Part shown: positions 27,491 through 37,627 of the stretch, piece by piece
Position numbering within the stretch: the first letter of the stretch is position 1
Layout of the letters: each line of letters starts with the position of its first letter
Assembly: GCF_030382115.1 (NCBI RefSeq)
Contig: NZ_JAUDRJ010000003.1
Location: forward strand, 3,033,932 to 3,073,962
Length of the DNA: 40,031 nt
Source: Nostoc sp. GT001
GTDB lineage: Bacteria; Cyanobacteriota; Cyanobacteriia; Cyanobacteriales; Nostocaceae
Direction of reading: 5' to 3'
Translations under genes and position numbers: made by a program
The notes under the pieces: model-generated
Seen by the model: the letters and a program-made list of their open reading frames with translations, nothing else
Told to the model about the DNA's origin: nothing
The model's database searches: none

Positions 27491-27500
27491 GCTAATCAGC

Positions 27501-27510
27501 GAGGAGGAAG
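27501..27510 (+). promoter_or_regulatory. Strong ribosome binding site of ureA
   Basis: GAGGAGGAAG ends five bases before ATG 27516. It decides that start over upstream in-frame codons at 27456, which lie inside ureD. Confidence 0.8.
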
Positions 27511-27515
27511 TACGA

Positions 27516-27818
27516 ATGCAACTTACGCCGCAGGAAAAAGATAAGCTATTAATTTTTACTGCTGCTTTATTAGCAGAAAGGCGAAAAGGAAGGGGTTTAA
27601 AACTGAATTATCCCGAAGCGATCGCTTATATTTCTGCTGCCATTTTAGAAGGTGCAAGAGATGGGCAAAGTGTAGCTGAATTGATGAGTTATGGTACAAC
27701 TCTCTTAACGCGGGATGATGTCATGGAAGGAATACCTGAAATGGTGCATGATGTACAGGTAGAAGCAACTTTTCCTGATGGCACAAAGTTAGTAACAGTA
27801 CATAATCCAATTCGTTAA
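27516..27818 (+). CDS. ureA: Urease subunit gamma
   Basis: Small structural subunit of nickel urease. From ATG 27516 the product is 100 residues, the standard length. It starts [39 protein letters not shown] and contains the family signature [13 protein letters not shown] and the C-terminal [18 protein letters not shown]. ureB follows after 21 bases. Confidence 0.97.
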   Translation: MQLTPQEKDKLLIFTAALLAERRKGRGLKLNYPEAIAYISAAILEGARDGQSVAELMSYGTTLLTRDDVMEGIPEMVHDVQVEATFPDGTKLVTVHNPIR

Positions 27819-27839
27819 GTTTGGGAATTTAAATATATT

Positions 27840-28145
27840 ATGATTCCTGGGGAAATTATCACACCAGCAGGTGAAATTGAACTAAATGTTGGCCGTCCAA
27901 CTATAAAATTGCAAGTGTCAAATACAGGCGATCGCCCCATACAAGTTGGGTCCCACTATCACTTTTATGAAGTCAACACCGCCTTAAACTTTGACAGAGA
28001 ACAAGCGCGAGGAATGCGCCTCGATATCCCCGCAGGAACCGCAGTCCGCTTTGAACCAGGCGACGAAAAAGAAATCATATTAGTCCCCTTAGTTGGTACT
28101 CGCCAAGTCTACGGTTTCAATGCCAAAATTAACGGTTCTCTGTAG
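27840..28145 (+). CDS. ureB: Urease subunit beta
   Basis: Second structural subunit, 101 residues. It has the family start [42 protein letters not shown] and [25 protein letters not shown]. The subunit surrounds the UreC active-site region in the trimer. The next gene begins two bases after its stop. The ribosome site is weak, so translation may depend on ureA. Confidence 0.97.
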   Translation: MIPGEIITPAGEIELNVGRPTIKLQVSNTGDRPIQVGSHYHFYEVNTALNFDREQARGMRLDIPAGTAVRFEPGDEKEIILVPLVGTRQVYGFNAKINGSL

Positions 28146-28147
28146 CT

Positions 28148-28690
28148 ATGAAAATGGAATGGTACAATGAACCGCCTGTTTGGGAAGTGAAAGATGAAGC
28201 GATCGCTATCACTTCCGGCGCAAAAAGAGATTTCTGGCGGGAAACTCACTACGGTTTTATTAGAGATAATGGTCACTTTTTTTATCAAAAGATTCAAGGT
28301 GACTTTATTGCTGAAGTGAAAATCAGCGGACAATATCAGGATTTATACGATCAAGCGGGCTTGATGGTACGTTTAGATGATTTGAATTGGTTGAAATGTG
28401 GTATTGAATTTGTCAATGGTGTGCAACAAGTTAGCGCAGTAGTAACACGCAATTTTTCAGATTGGTCTGTTATTCCAATGCCGCAAAATCCATCTGCAAT
28501 TTGGGTGCGTGTAACTCGACGCGGCACAGCAATAGAGGTGGAATACTCTTTGAATGGAACTGAATATACAATGCTGCGGCTCGCTTATTTGACTCCAGCG
28601 GAAACAGTAAGTGTAGGTGTGATGTGTGCCTCACCTGAAGGGAATGGTTTCCAGATGAGGTTTGAAAAATTCCAAATTCGCAGTTTGTGA
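28148..28690 (+). CDS. DUF1349 protein inside the urease operon
   Basis: A 180-residue soluble protein of the DUF1349 family, which has a concanavalin-like jelly-roll fold. It contains MKMEWYNEPPVWEVKDEAIAITSGAKRDFWRETHYGFIRDNGHFFY, the DLYDQAGLMVRLDDLNWLKCGIEF core and WVRVTRRGTAIEVEYSLNGTEY. No signal peptide is seen. It lies 2 bases after ureB and 9 bases before ureC, so it is certainly in the same transcript. The family's biochemical role is not established; carbohydrate binding is often guessed. I recall a similar gene order in other Nostoc genomes, which would argue for a conserved link with urease. Confidence 0.85.
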   Translation: MKMEWYNEPPVWEVKDEAIAITSGAKRDFWRETHYGFIRDNGHFFYQKIQGDFIAEVKISGQYQDLYDQAGLMVRLDDLNWLKCGIEFVNGVQQVSAVVTRNFSDWSVIPMPQNPSAIWVRVTRRGTAIEVEYSLNGTEYTMLRLAYLTPAETVSVGVMCASPEGNGFQMRFEKFQIRSL

Positions 28691-28699
28691 GGAACAGTT

Positions 28700-30415
28700 A
28701 TGAGTTACAGAATGGATCGCCGCGCTTATGCCGAAACTTACGGGCCAACAGTAGGCGATCGCATCCGACTTGCAGATACAGAATTATTTATTGAAGTTGA
28801 ACAAGATTTCACCACCTACGGCGACGAAGTTAAATTCGGCGGCGGTAAAGTCATCAGAGATGGTATGGGACAATCCCCAATTTCTAACGCCGATGGTGCT
28901 GTAGATTTAGTAATTACCAATGCCTTAATTCTCGATTGGTGGGGTATTGTCAAAGCAGATATCGGCATTAAAGATGGCAAGATTTTCAAAATTGGTAAAG
29001 CCGGAAATCCTTATATTCAAGACAATGTAGATATTATTATTGGCCCCGGAACTGAAGCCTTAGCTGGTGAAGGAATGATTCTCACTGCTGGCGGTATTGA
29101 TGCCCATATTCATTTTATTTGCCCCCAACAGATTGAAGTTGCGATCGCTTCCGGGATTACCACCATGCTCGGCGGCGGTACTGGCCCAGCTACAGGTACA
29201 AATGCCACTACCTGCACCCCAGGCCCTTGGAATATTTACCGGATGCTGCAAGCTGCTGATGCTTTTCCCGTCAACTTAGGATTTATGGGCAAAGGTAACG
29301 CCAGCAAACCCCAAGGACTTGTAGAACAAGTAAATGCTGGTGCAATGGGGTTAAAACTTCATGAAGATTGGGGAACCACACCCGCAGCAATTGATACTTG
29401 CCTCAGTGTTGCCGATGAATATGATGTGCAAGTAGCAATTCATACTGATACCCTGAACGAAGCCGGATTTGTCGAAGATACGATCGCAGCTTTCAAGAAT
29501 CGTGTAATCCACACTTACCACACTGAAGGCGCAGGTGGTGGACACGCGCCAGATATCATCAAAGTTTGCGGACAAGCCAACGTTCTCCCCTCTTCCACCA
29601 ATCCCACACGCCCTTACACCCTCAACACCTTAGACGAACACCTAGATATGTTGATGGTATGCCATCACCTTGATCCTGCGATCGCTGAAGATGTCGCTTT
29701 TGCCGAATCTCGCATCCGCCGAGAAACCATTGCCGCCGAAGACATTTTGCACGACTTAGGCGCATTTAGCATGATTTCTTCCGACTCCCAGGCAATGGGA
29801 AGAGTGGGAGAAGTAATAATTCGCACTTGGCAGACATCTCACAAAATGAAGGTGCAACGGGGAAGTCTTAACCCACAAGGGACAGAGCAAAAAGCAGATA
29901 ATTTTCGCGCGAAAAGATATGTTGCTAAGTATACAATTAACCCTGCGATCGCTCACGGAATTGCTCAATATGTGGGTTCAGTGGAAGAGGGAAAATTAGC
30001 AGATTTATGTTTGTGGCGTCCTGCGTTTTTTGGCGTGAAGCCAGAAATAGTTATTAAAGGCGGAATGATTGCATGGGCGCAAATGGGCGATGCTAACGCC
30101 AGTATTCCTACACCTCAACCAGTGTATATGCGATCGATGTTTGGTAGTTTTGCAGGGGCGCGTCATGCCACATCATTAACTTTTGTTTCGCAAGCAGCTT
30201 TAGAGAAAGAAATTCCCAGTCAGCTAGGTTTACAAAAGGTAGCAGTTGCAGTTTCTGGGACACGCCAATTGAGTAAGCGGGATATGAAGCTGAATGATGC
30301 ACTACCCCACATTGAAGTAGATCCAGAAACATACCAAGTTAGGGCTGATGGTGAGTTGCTGATTTGTGAACCTGCGACAGTTTTACCAATGGCACAGAGG
30401 TACTTTTTGTTTTAG
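28700..30415 (+). CDS. ureC: Urease subunit alpha
   Basis: Catalytic subunit that hydrolyses urea to ammonia and carbon dioxide. The 571-residue protein has all expected active-site residues: the nickel ligands His136 and His138 ([14 protein letters not shown]), carbamylated Lys219 ([12 protein letters not shown]), His248 (AIHTDTLNE), His274 ([15 protein letters not shown]), flap Cys321-His322 (MVCHHLDP) and Asp362 ([14 protein letters not shown]). The length is normal. The ATG at 28700 sits 9 bases after the DUF1349 gene. The Rpn-like gene follows after 3 bases and may ride on the same transcript. Confidence 0.98.
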   Translation: MSYRMDRRAYAETYGPTVGDRIRLADTELFIEVEQDFTTYGDEVKFGGGKVIRDGMGQSPISNADGAVDLVITNALILDWWGIVKADIGIKDGKIFKIGKAGNPYIQDNVDIIIGPGTEALAGEGMILTAGGIDAHIHFICPQQIEVAIASGITTMLGGGTGPATGTNATTCTPGPWNIYRMLQAADAFPVNLGFMGKGNASKPQGLVEQVNAGAMGLKLHEDWGTTPAAIDTCLSVADEYDVQVAIHTDTLNEAGFVEDTIAAFKNRVIHTYHTEGAGGGHAPDIIKVCGQANVLPSSTNPTRPYTLNTLDEHLDMLMVCHHLDPAIAEDVAFAESRIRRETIAAEDILHDLGAFSMISSDSQAMGRVGEVIIRTWQTSHKMKVQRGSLNPQGTEQKADNFRAKRYVAKYTINPAIAHGIAQYVGSVEEGKLADLCLWRPAFFGVKPEIVIKGGMIAWAQMGDANASIPTPQPVYMRSMFGSFAGARHATSLTFVSQAALEKEIPSQLGLQKVAVAVSGTRQLSKRDMKLNDALPHIEVDPETYQVRADGELLICEPATVLPMAQRYFLF

Positions 30416-30418
30416 TTC

Positions 30419-31372
30419 ATGACCGAGCAACTTACTGATTACGATAGTCCTTGGAAAGAAGTCATTGAGCTATATTTTCCCCGCTTTTTAGAGTTCTTTT
30501 TCACCCAAGCTTATGCCGAAATCGACTGGACGCGACCTTATGAATTTCTGGACACAGAACTGCAACAGCTAGAACCGGATGCAGAAATTGGGCGGCGTTT
30601 GGTCGATAAAGTCGCAAAAGTTTGGCTACTGGATGGAGAAGAAGCTTGGGTATTGGTTCATGTGGAAGTCCAAGGGCAATATGACAGCCAATTTGCCGAA
30701 CGGATGTACACATATAATTACCGCTTGTTTGACCGCCATAAAAAGCGAGTCATTAGTTTAGCAGTGTTAGCGGATGAACAAGCGAATTGGCGACCTTCCA
30801 GCTACAGCTATCAACTGGGCGGATGTCGCGTCAGCTTAGAGTTTCCTGTGGCGAAACTGTTGGACTATGAGCAAAGGTGGGAAACCTTAGAGCAAACTAC
30901 CAACCCCTTTGGTGTAATTGTGATGGCGCATCTCAAGACCAAAGCAACGCAACGAAACCCACAAAATCGGCTACAGTGGAAACTAAGCCTAGTCAGACGG
31001 CTGTATGAACGGGGATATAGCCGGGAAGATATTCGGGAACTATTTCGGTTTATCGACTGGATAATGGTTTTGCCAAAAGAGTTGGCGCTTAGTTTTAAAA
31101 CAGAAGTTAGAAGTTACGAGGAGGCAGATAGAATGCGGTACGTAACTAGTATTGAAAGGCTAGCAAAAGAAGAAGGAATTGTCGAAACTGCTAGAGAAAG
31201 CATCATTACAGTCCTAGAAACGCGATTTGGAGAAGTGCCAAGCTCCATTGTCGAAGTTATCAATAAGATAGAAGAACCATCTGTGCTAAAAATGCTTTTC
31301 AAAAATGCGATCGCAATTCCTTCCACAGCAGAATTCCAGCAAGTTTTAGATAATCTCGCTTCTAGAGAATGA
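30419..31372 (+). CDS. Rpn-like PD-(D/E)XK nuclease / transposase-related protein
   Basis: A 317-residue protein of the large cyanobacterial group annotated as Rpn-family recombination-promoting nuclease or putative transposase. The nuclease core shows Asp63 (RRLVDKVAKVWLLDGEEAWVL) and Glu83-x-Gln85 (VHVEVQGQYDSQFAERMYTYNYRL), a PD-(D/E)XK-like pattern. The C-terminal part is helical, with SYEEADRMRYVTSIERLAKEEGIVE and a RFGEVPSSIVEVINKIEEPSVLKML tail of the DUF4351 kind. It begins 3 bases after ureC, so it is probably a mobile newcomer fused to the end of the urease transcript. Target unknown. Confidence 0.75.
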   Translation: MTEQLTDYDSPWKEVIELYFPRFLEFFFTQAYAEIDWTRPYEFLDTELQQLEPDAEIGRRLVDKVAKVWLLDGEEAWVLVHVEVQGQYDSQFAERMYTYNYRLFDRHKKRVISLAVLADEQANWRPSSYSYQLGGCRVSLEFPVAKLLDYEQRWETLEQTTNPFGVIVMAHLKTKATQRNPQNRLQWKLSLVRRLYERGYSREDIRELFRFIDWIMVLPKELALSFKTEVRSYEEADRMRYVTSIERLAKEEGIVETARESIITVLETRFGEVPSSIVEVINKIEEPSVLKMLFKNAIAIPSTAEFQQVLDNLASRE

Positions 31373-31441
31373 GCGAATCGCCTACTTTCTGGTGAAAGTG
31401 CGATCGCAGCTACCTCAATAACCTTTGTTTCTCAATTGAAG

Positions 31442-34333
31442 TTAAAATCTTTCGCTTTTTATATCTCGGAGACTAATACCATAAAATTCCTGAGCTTGTT
31501 TAATCGCTCGCTTAGTATCATCTCCCATAATACCGTTCAATTTACCTTTATAAAAACCCCGCTCCCGTAGTCGCGTTTGGATTTCTAGGGTATTAAATTC
31601 GCTTTTGCTAGCAGTATTAACTGAGCTATATAACTTAGCTCTAGTAGTTGGGCCAGCAACGCCACTTGCTGCTAAGAAATTAGCTGCTTGGAATCTCCTT
31701 ACAGCATCGGCAGTATAGGGGCCATAGTAACCATTTGGCTCTCCCTCTAAATATCCTGCCTGCATTAATTGTTCTTGAAGTAGTCTAACTGGCTCACCGC
31801 GATCGCCTACACGAAGTTTATCTCGATTGACTACCTTTTTGGGAGCCTCTTCTCCATCACCAATGCCAACTCCCGGCAATTTATCTAATGTTGCTCGGTT
31901 CGCAATTCCATCAACGCTTAATTTATAAGCATCTTGGAACCGCTTGACAGCTTCTTCGGTAATTGGGCCAAATATCCCTGTGGCGTTCCCGTAATAAAAG
32001 CCTGCAACTCTTAACCGTTCTTGCAAAACCCTGACATTTTCACCTTCATCTCCTTTTCTTAGAAAATCTTTGGAAAGATTAGAAGTGGAACTATTAGTTT
32101 GTATTATATCTATATAATCATTATTTATATAATCACTAATAGTTTTAATAGAAATAATCTTAGCATTGATACCTAAAACTTTTAATTTATTGACCCTCTG
32201 TTCAGCCTCAATTTTCTTATCAAAGCTTCCAGCAAAGATTAGCCTTTGTATTTGGTTAAACCATAAAAAGGCTGCTGGTTCTACCTTTGTGACTTGTTCT
32301 AGAACTGAAGACCTATCACTATTGACTATAACTAGGTAAATTGGGCGATTTCTATTTGATGGCTGCTTAAATATCCTTTTAAAGCTGTCATCGGAATTAT
32401 CTTCCTCTTGAGCTTCACCAGATGTTATTTTGCTCAATAATTTTCCCGCTGTATTGCTAAGGACTTTTAGTTTTTTCTGCTCCTTAAATATCCCTTCTTG
32501 CAAAACTCTTTTTTGATTAATAACGGCTTTAAATTGCTTAACTACTTGTGTTAATTCTGTTGTTTTTTTGTGAAAATCTACATTGAGATTTTTTAGACGA
32601 ACCTGCATATAGTCAAAATATTTTTGCTTGTCTTTAAGTTTTGAGTTTGCAGCAGCCTCTTTTGTACTTATAGTTTGAAGTTGATCCTGTATATATTGAT
32701 TATATTTTTTAAGATTTGTCTGTTCAGTCCTTGCTTCTTTAAGAGCTTTCTGTGTATGTTGAAGGTCTTTTTGTGATTGTTGCTGTTTATTTTCTAGCTT
32801 CTTCTGCTCATACTGTACTTGTTCCAAAGCCTTATTTGATTTCTCAAAAGCTTTACTGGACTTATCTGCCTTTAATCCTACCGTTATTGCCACAAATGAG
32901 ATAAGAGCCAGTCCAGCAAACCCTACACGAATCGTCTGCTTAGTCTTTTTTTGCGTTTCAGTTAACCTTTGATTCGCCTTTTTCTCTTGCTGTAGAGCTG
33001 ATTCTGCTTTTCGTTGTGCCTCAGCTAAAATCTGCTTTGCTTGCTTTTCCGCATCCAATGCAATTTGCACTTCTTGCCTATCTAACTGCTGGCTAGCAGT
33101 TAAAAATTGATAATCGTGATCGCCCAAACTTTTGCTTCCTGCCCATATCTGGGCATCCCGCAATGCTTGCCCCCGTAACAGACGCGATTCATCCTGGCAA
33201 TTAGAAACTAACCATGCTGATAATGTTTCTGCATAGGGACGCAGATCAGCTAATGCTTTATCAACCCAGATTTGATTAAAAACAGATTCGTAAATGCGGC
33301 TATAAATTCTTAACTTTCCCTGCTGCTTAACTACCAACCCTGACAACCGTAGTTCCATTTGTTCGGGACTGTTATCATCGGCAACTTCTCTTTGTTGTAA
33401 AATTTGCTGATATAGGCCCAGTCGCCGTCCCGCGTGTTGCTCATCCCTGAGAATACGATCGCGTATCGTCCTTAAATGCTCCGGTTCGTCTTGTGATTCC
33501 CAATTTTCGATGATGCGCGATTGCACCAATTCCCCAACCCCTGCTGCTTCAATTTCAGTAAAGATGAGTTGACAAAGCTTTTGAGTAAGAAATGGTTGTC
33601 CACCCGTCCAAACCAAAACCTCTCTTAGCACTGCTTGGGGATTGCTAACTTTTCCCACTAATCCTTGGGCTAATGATTCGGCTTCATTCAATTGGAAACC
33701 GTTGAGTTCAATTGCTCTACCAATATTAAATGGTGTGCGGTTTTTATCTTGAATCAAGTCGGAGGGAGTGGCCACTCCCAACAGCGTGAAGGTAAGACGC
33801 CTATATTGTGGTTTGTCAGCACGCTGGTTATAGCAATCTCGAATTAACGCAAAAAAGTCGTCAGTCGAAAAGTTCAGACTGAGAACGCTATCGATTTCAT
33901 CTATAAAAATCACAATGGGTTGAGAAACTTCAACCAGCAAAACTTCCTCAATAAACTCACTCAGCCTATGTACTGGAGAAAGATGATCGTGATCGCGCCA
34001 CCAATTCCGTAAATTAAACTTTCCTGAAAGCTCAAAACTACTCACTAAAATACGCACTACACCTGCATACCACTGATTTGGCGTCAGGTACTGGCTACCA
34101 ATCTTCGTCAAGTCGATCACCGCACAGGCAATGTCTTCATTTTGCAGTCGTTGCATTGTTTGCACTCGCAAACTAGACTTGCCCATCTGCCGTGAATTTA
34201 AAACATAACAAAATTCTCTAGTCTTCAACGCTTCATACAAATCTGTATCTGCTTGTCGCAATACATAACTAGGAGCATCAGCTGGCAGACTGCCACCGAC
34301 TTGATATTCATAAGCTGGGTTTTGTTCTATGTT
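31442..34333 (-). CDS. Membrane AAA-like ATPase with coiled coil and peptidoglycan-binding repeats (stop side to 34333; ATG at 34336-34334)
   Basis: A 964-residue protein starting at ATG 34336. Domains in order: an AAA-like (AAA_35 type) ATPase, about residues 15-360, with Walker A-like SRQMGKSSL (48-56) and Walker [11 protein letters not shown] (D146, E147); a helical region; one membrane segment, residues 470-488 ([19 protein letters not shown]); a long charged coiled coil, about 490-640; a SPOR-like stretch, 664-730 ([31 protein letters not shown]); and three PG_binding_1-like repeats at 759-820, 840-902 and about 914-955 ([68 protein letters not shown]). An internal membrane segment puts the ATPase in the cytoplasm and the repeats in the periplasm. 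It overlaps the upstream TIR gene by one base (TGATG). Family members more often end in WD40 repeats; this ending is unusual. Confidence 0.85.
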   Translation of the reverse strand, partial: NIEQNPAYEYQVGGSLPADAPSYVLRQADTDLYEALKTREFCYVLNSRQMGKSSLRVQTMQRLQNEDIACAVIDLTKIGSQYLTPNQWYAGVVRILVSSFELSGKFNLRNWWRDHDHLSPVHRLSEFIEEVLLVEVSQPIVIFIDEIDSVLSLNFSTDDFFALIRDCYNQRADKPQYRRLTFTLLGVATPSDLIQDKNRTPFNIGRAIELNGFQLNEAESLAQGLVGKVSNPQAVLREVLVWTGGQPFLTQKLCQLIFTEIEAAGVGELVQSRIIENWESQDEPEHLRTIRDRILRDEQHAGRRLGLYQQILQQREVADDNSPEQMELRLSGLVVKQQGKLRIYSRIYESVFNQIWVDKALADLRPYAETLSAWLVSNCQDESRLLRGQALRDAQIWAGSKSLGDHDYQFLTASQQLDRQEVQIALDAEKQAKQILAEAQRKAESALQQEKKANQRLTETQKKTKQTIRVGFAGLALISFVAITVGLKADKSSKAFEKSNKALEQVQYEQKKLENKQQQSQKDLQHTQKALKEARTEQTNLKKYNQYIQDQLQTISTKEAAANSKLKDKQKYFDYMQVRLKNLNVDFHKKTTELTQVVKQFKAVINQKRVLQEGIFKEQKKLKVLSNTAGKLLSKITSGEAQEEDNSDDSFKRIFKQPSNRNRPIYLVIVNSDRSSVLEQVTKVEPAAFLWFNQIQRLIFAGSFDKKIEAEQRVNKLKVLGINAKIISIKTISDYINNDYIDIIQTNSSTSNLSKDFLRKGDEGENVRVLQERLRVAGFYYGNATGIFGPITEEAVKRFQDAYKLSVDGIANRATLDKLPGVGIGDGEEAPKKVVNRDKLRVGDRGEPVRLLQEQLMQAGYLEGEPNGYYGPYTADAVRRFQAANFLAASGVAGPTTRAKLYSSVNTASKSEFNTLEIQTRLRERGFYKGKLNGIMGDDTKRAIKQAQEFYGISLRDIKSERF

Positions 34334-34335
34334 CA

Positions 34336-35919
34336 TCAGCTAACTCTCAGGCGATCGCAAAAATATTGACGATACAAATCACAACGCGGCTTTACATCAT
34401 TTCCTTGCTGTTGTAATAAGCCCATACTGAGTAATTTAAAGCATTGTATCGAATCCAACCGAACTGGGCTAGTATTGGCAACTACCTTTTTGATAGCAGC
34501 AGCTAATTCCGGGCGCTGTTCTAAATTCCACAAATGCCGACGTAAATGATCGCTATAAGGGCCAGCTTCTGTGGGGGCTGTTTGCAAAAGCAGATTGAGC
34601 GTAGTATCCTGCTTGGCAATGTGATAAAGTGCCACTCGTACAAGATAGGGATGTCCTCCCACCATTGTCATTAGTTGTTCAACTTGGGTAAAACTCCAAT
34701 TGAGTCCATGTCTTTGTGCCAAATCTAGAACCTGTTGGGCGTTAAACTCTGGTAACTCAATCGGCAAGCCTACATTAAACGGCGATTGATTGATATTCAT
34801 TGGAATATAAACTTCTGTGGAATGCACTACTACCAACCGCAGTTTTTTCCAAATATCCCGGTTTTTAGCATCTTCATGCCAAGCACGTAACAGCCCAAAA
34901 AAGTCTGCGGCAATTTCGGGATGTTGAAATATACGATCAACTTCATCCAATCCCAATGCTAGGGGTTGATTGATTTCTGGTAACAAATATTCCTCGAAAT
35001 AAGCGGTGCAATTGTCTTTACTGCCAAAAATCACATCCCAGTAATCTGCTAACTTGTTGGGTAGCCTCAACCTCCTTCCGACACTGGCACAAAACCACTG
35101 AAGGAACTTATCCAAATCTGCAAAAACCTTTCCATCTGCTAATTGAAAGCTCAAAGGCACGGTTAGATAATCTTGTTGTGACGCTTGATGAAGAATCCGC
35201 GCCATGAGTGAAGTTTTACCCATCTGCCGGGGCGCTTTGATCCGAATCAAAGATCCTGGCTTCAAAATTGCCTCGTAGCAGCGAGATTCGATGGGAGGGC
35301 GATCAATATAAAACGCCGAAGCCAAATCCACCTGCCCTTCAGGCAATTCTGGTTCTGCCACTGGCACAGGCGGTGAAAGAGTCAGAGGGTGGAGGGGTGA
35401 TGAAGGGAAAGAATAACTACTTTCTTCTCTCCCCATCTCCCCATTTGCCAATCTTTTTGTATCTCCATCTGTCAGTAAACTAAAAATTTCCTGTAAAATT
35501 CTGGGAGTATCGACAGGTGAATTCCACTCTCGCTGCTGAACCTGTTGTAAATAGCCCCGCAAATCATAGTTCAGTGGCTTACTCCAAGGGAAGTTAACGC
35601 GAATAGGCAAAATCACTGGCTTATAATGATTACTGCCATCCCGTAACTCTTTAGCCTGTCTCACCTCTTCTGTCACCATCTCGCTAGTTGCCGATCGCTC
35701 AGACAACAGCAACAAAAAGTAATCACATAGTTTTAATTCTTCATCAATGCGCTGGGGCCATTTTTCTCCCAAGCGAATACTCTCACCTGCCATAAATGCT
35801 TCGTGCCCAGCAGCTTTAAGAGCTTCATAAAAATTATGGGCAAGGCTCAAATCTGGATCTTGACTGCGATAGCTGATGAAAAATCTGGCATTTTTGCTGG
35901 CTGCTGGCAAAGTTGGCAT
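34336..35919 (-). CDS. TIR domain - AAA-like ATPase
   Basis: From ATG 35919 ([21 protein letters not shown]) the product has 527 residues. The N-terminal TIR domain covers about the first 150 residues: [11 protein letters not shown] (strand A and BB-loop start), [22 protein letters not shown], and [23 protein letters not shown], where the Ser-x7-10-Glu pattern contains the catalytic glutamate position of bacterial TIR NADases. A low-complexity linker with [20 protein letters not shown] follows. Then comes an AAA_35-type ATPase with [14 protein letters not shown] and [12 protein letters not shown] (Walker A- and B-like). Such TIR-ATPase fusions resemble STAND-type signalling or anti-phage proteins. 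A TTG at 35949 would add ten residues. Its stop overlaps the next gene's ATG, so the two are coupled. Confidence 0.85.
   Translation of the reverse strand: MPTLPAASKNARFFISYRSQDPDLSLAHNFYEALKAAGHEAFMAGESIRLGEKWPQRIDEELKLCDYFLLLLSERSATSEMVTEEVRQAKELRDGSNHYKPVILPIRVNFPWSKPLNYDLRGYLQQVQQREWNSPVDTPRILQEIFSLLTDGDTKRLANGEMGREESSYSFPSSPLHPLTLSPPVPVAEPELPEGQVDLASAFYIDRPPIESRCYEAILKPGSLIRIKAPRQMGKTSLMARILHQASQQDYLTVPLSFQLADGKVFADLDKFLQWFCASVGRRLRLPNKLADYWDVIFGSKDNCTAYFEEYLLPEINQPLALGLDEVDRIFQHPEIAADFFGLLRAWHEDAKNRDIWKKLRLVVVHSTEVYIPMNINQSPFNVGLPIELPEFNAQQVLDLAQRHGLNWSFTQVEQLMTMVGGHPYLVRVALYHIAKQDTTLNLLLQTAPTEAGPYSDHLRRHLWNLEQRPELAAAIKKVVANTSPVRLDSIQCFKLLSMGLLQQQGNDVKPRCDLYRQYFCDRLRVS
35390..35480. repeat. 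Low-complexity CTCCCCATCTCCCC-type stretch coding the TIR-AAA linker
   Basis: The plus strand shows GGGTGGAGGGGTGATGAAGG and CTTCTCTCCCCATCTCCCCA, phrases otherwise common between genes in Nostoc genomes. They encode, in frame, the poorly conserved linker between the TIR and ATPase domains. Confidence 0.45.
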
Positions 35920-35954
35920 AGTCGAATCAATATCCAGAAATTTTGACAAATTTG

Positions 35955-35985
35955 ACTATAATTTTCTTGCAATGTACAGCATCAA
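35955..35985 (-). promoter_or_regulatory. Possible promoter of the TIR-AAA pair
   Basis: On the minus strand TTGATG (35985-35980) and TATAGT (35960-35955) are spaced by 19 bases. A start about seven bases further would lie downstream of TTG 35949, favouring ATG 35919 as the start codon. The spacing is slightly long. Confidence 0.3.
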
Positions 35986-36304
35986 AGCTGATTTTTACTT
36001 TGTTTTACAGGTAAATCGTCAGTAGCCAATATCTGACCTACTGATATATCTATTTACTAAACTGATACTAAAATCGTGTCGCTATCCTCTGTATTCAGTT
36101 CTATAAATTTACGAGCCATAATTCAATTAGCTTGTGGCTATCTGCTAAAAAGGTAAGTGAAGTAGTTTTTAAAACACATTTATATAAATTTCTTGGTCAA
36201 CAATTTTTCTTCGGAAGAAGTTTATCTAAAGGGAATACCTACAAAACTATACCAATAAACCAGTTTTCCTAAAAATTTACTTTTACCCCGTACCTTGCAT
36301 CTAT
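35986..36304. other. Divergent control region between TIR-AAA and the hybrid kinase
   Basis: AT-rich sequence without a coding frame. It holds a small dyad TTCTTCGGAAGAA (about 36208-36220) and presumably the promoters of both divergent transcription units. No known operator motif is recognised. Confidence 0.4.
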
Positions 36305-37453
36305 ATGACTTCACAATCTTCTCGCTCTGACAAAATTCTGGTTGTTGATGACTCTCCTGATAACGTGTTTTTGATCAAAACTATTTTGGAGGAAGAAGGT
36401 TACACAGTTAGCACCGCAGAAAATGGGATTTCGGCTTTGGCAGAATTGAAAGCTTCTCCTTGTGACTTGGTTCTACTGGATCTGATGATGCCAGGTATGG
36501 ATGGGTACGAAGTCACAAAGCATATTCGCGGTGAGATGAAATTGCCGCAATATATCCCCATATTGCTGATAACTGCCCACGATGCGCCAAACGTCGCCCA
36601 CGGTTTAGACTTGGGGGCTGATGATTTTATCCGCAAACCTGTAACAGTAGATGAATTGCTGGCACGAGTGCGATCGCTCTTACGTTTGAAGCATAGTATG
36701 GATGAACGTGATGAAATTGCCCGTCAGCGAGAAGATTTTGTCTCCCGCCTCACCCACGATTTACGCACTCCCTTGGTAGCCGCCGATCGCATGTTGATGC
36801 TATTTCAGCAAGGCGCGTTGGGAACATTATCAACGCAAATGCAGGAAGTAATCGCCATCATGGCCCGTAGCAATATCAACCTGCTTTCTATGGTCAATAC
36901 CTTACTGGAAGTTTATCGCTTTGAAGCAGGTCGCAAAAGTTTGGCATTTCAACCAGTCAATCTGAGACAACTGCTAGAAGAAGTAATGGGAGAATTATCA
37001 CCTCTAGCCCAAGAGAAAGCACTCTCCCTAAATTTGGACTTTACTGAAGAGTCAAACACAGTGATGGGCGATCGCTTAGAACTGCATCGTCTATTCACCA
37101 ATCTCATAGGCAATGCGATCAAATTTACCAACTCTGGCTCTATTACTATTCGTTTTACTTCTCAACGCCAGTTCGACAACAGTAGTCAATCTCAGTTATC
37201 TGGAAAATCCAATTCTGGTGACTACATTAGAATTGAGATAGCGGATACTGGCCCAGGTATTCCCACTGAAGAACAAGCCACCATATTTGAACGATTTCGC
37301 CAAGGCAGTCACAAAACTTCTGGTAGTGGCTTAGGATTGTACCTTGCTCGTCGAATTGTCGAGGCACATCAAGGCATAATTCTCCTTAATTCTGAGTTAG
37401 GTAAAGGTAGTGTGTTTATTGTGCTTCTACCCAGCAAAACAGAAGAAACTTAG
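36305..37453 (+). CDS. Response regulator - histidine kinase hybrid
   Basis: A 382-residue cytoplasmic signalling protein. An N-terminal receiver domain (residues 9-125) has acidic residues in ILVVDDSPDN, phospho-acceptor Asp59 (LVLLDLMMPGMDGYEV) and the IRKPVT lysine. It is followed by a HisKA dimerisation helix with His151 (FVSRLTHDLRTPL) and a HATPase_c domain with N-box HRLFTNLIGNAIKF, G1 IADTGPGIP and G2 GSGLGLYLARRIVEAH. There is no membrane segment or sensor domain, so its input probably comes through phosphorylation of the receiver. It is transcribed divergently from the TIR-AAA pair; a functional link is only a possibility. Confidence 0.92.
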   Translation: MTSQSSRSDKILVVDDSPDNVFLIKTILEEEGYTVSTAENGISALAELKASPCDLVLLDLMMPGMDGYEVTKHIRGEMKLPQYIPILLITAHDAPNVAHGLDLGADDFIRKPVTVDELLARVRSLLRLKHSMDERDEIARQREDFVSRLTHDLRTPLVAADRMLMLFQQGALGTLSTQMQEVIAIMARSNINLLSMVNTLLEVYRFEAGRKSLAFQPVNLRQLLEEVMGELSPLAQEKALSLNLDFTEESNTVMGDRLELHRLFTNLIGNAIKFTNSGSITIRFTSQRQFDNSSQSQLSGKSNSGDYIRIEIADTGPGIPTEEQATIFERFRQGSHKTSGSGLGLYLARRIVEAHQGIILLNSELGKGSVFIVLLPSKTEET

Positions 37454-37456
37454 TAA

Positions 37457-37508
37457 TTATAAATTATGAATTGTAGAGTTATTTATCCTGAGAATTCATA
37501 ATTTATAA
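37457..37508 (+). terminator. AT-rich hairpin after the hybrid kinase
   Basis: A perfect 16-bp inverted repeat: 37457-37472 (TTATAAATTATGAATT) with 37493-37508, loop 20 bases. No T-run follows, so it may be a dispersed repeat with some terminator activity. Confidence 0.5.
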
Positions 37509-37627
37509 CCTTACTAATATTTACTTGATAACTTAAATAAAATATTCCAATTAGAAAATGAAACAATAAAAATATGCTGATCTAGCAGCAATATTATTAA
37601 ATAAACAGTTTTTTATCGGACAAGCAA

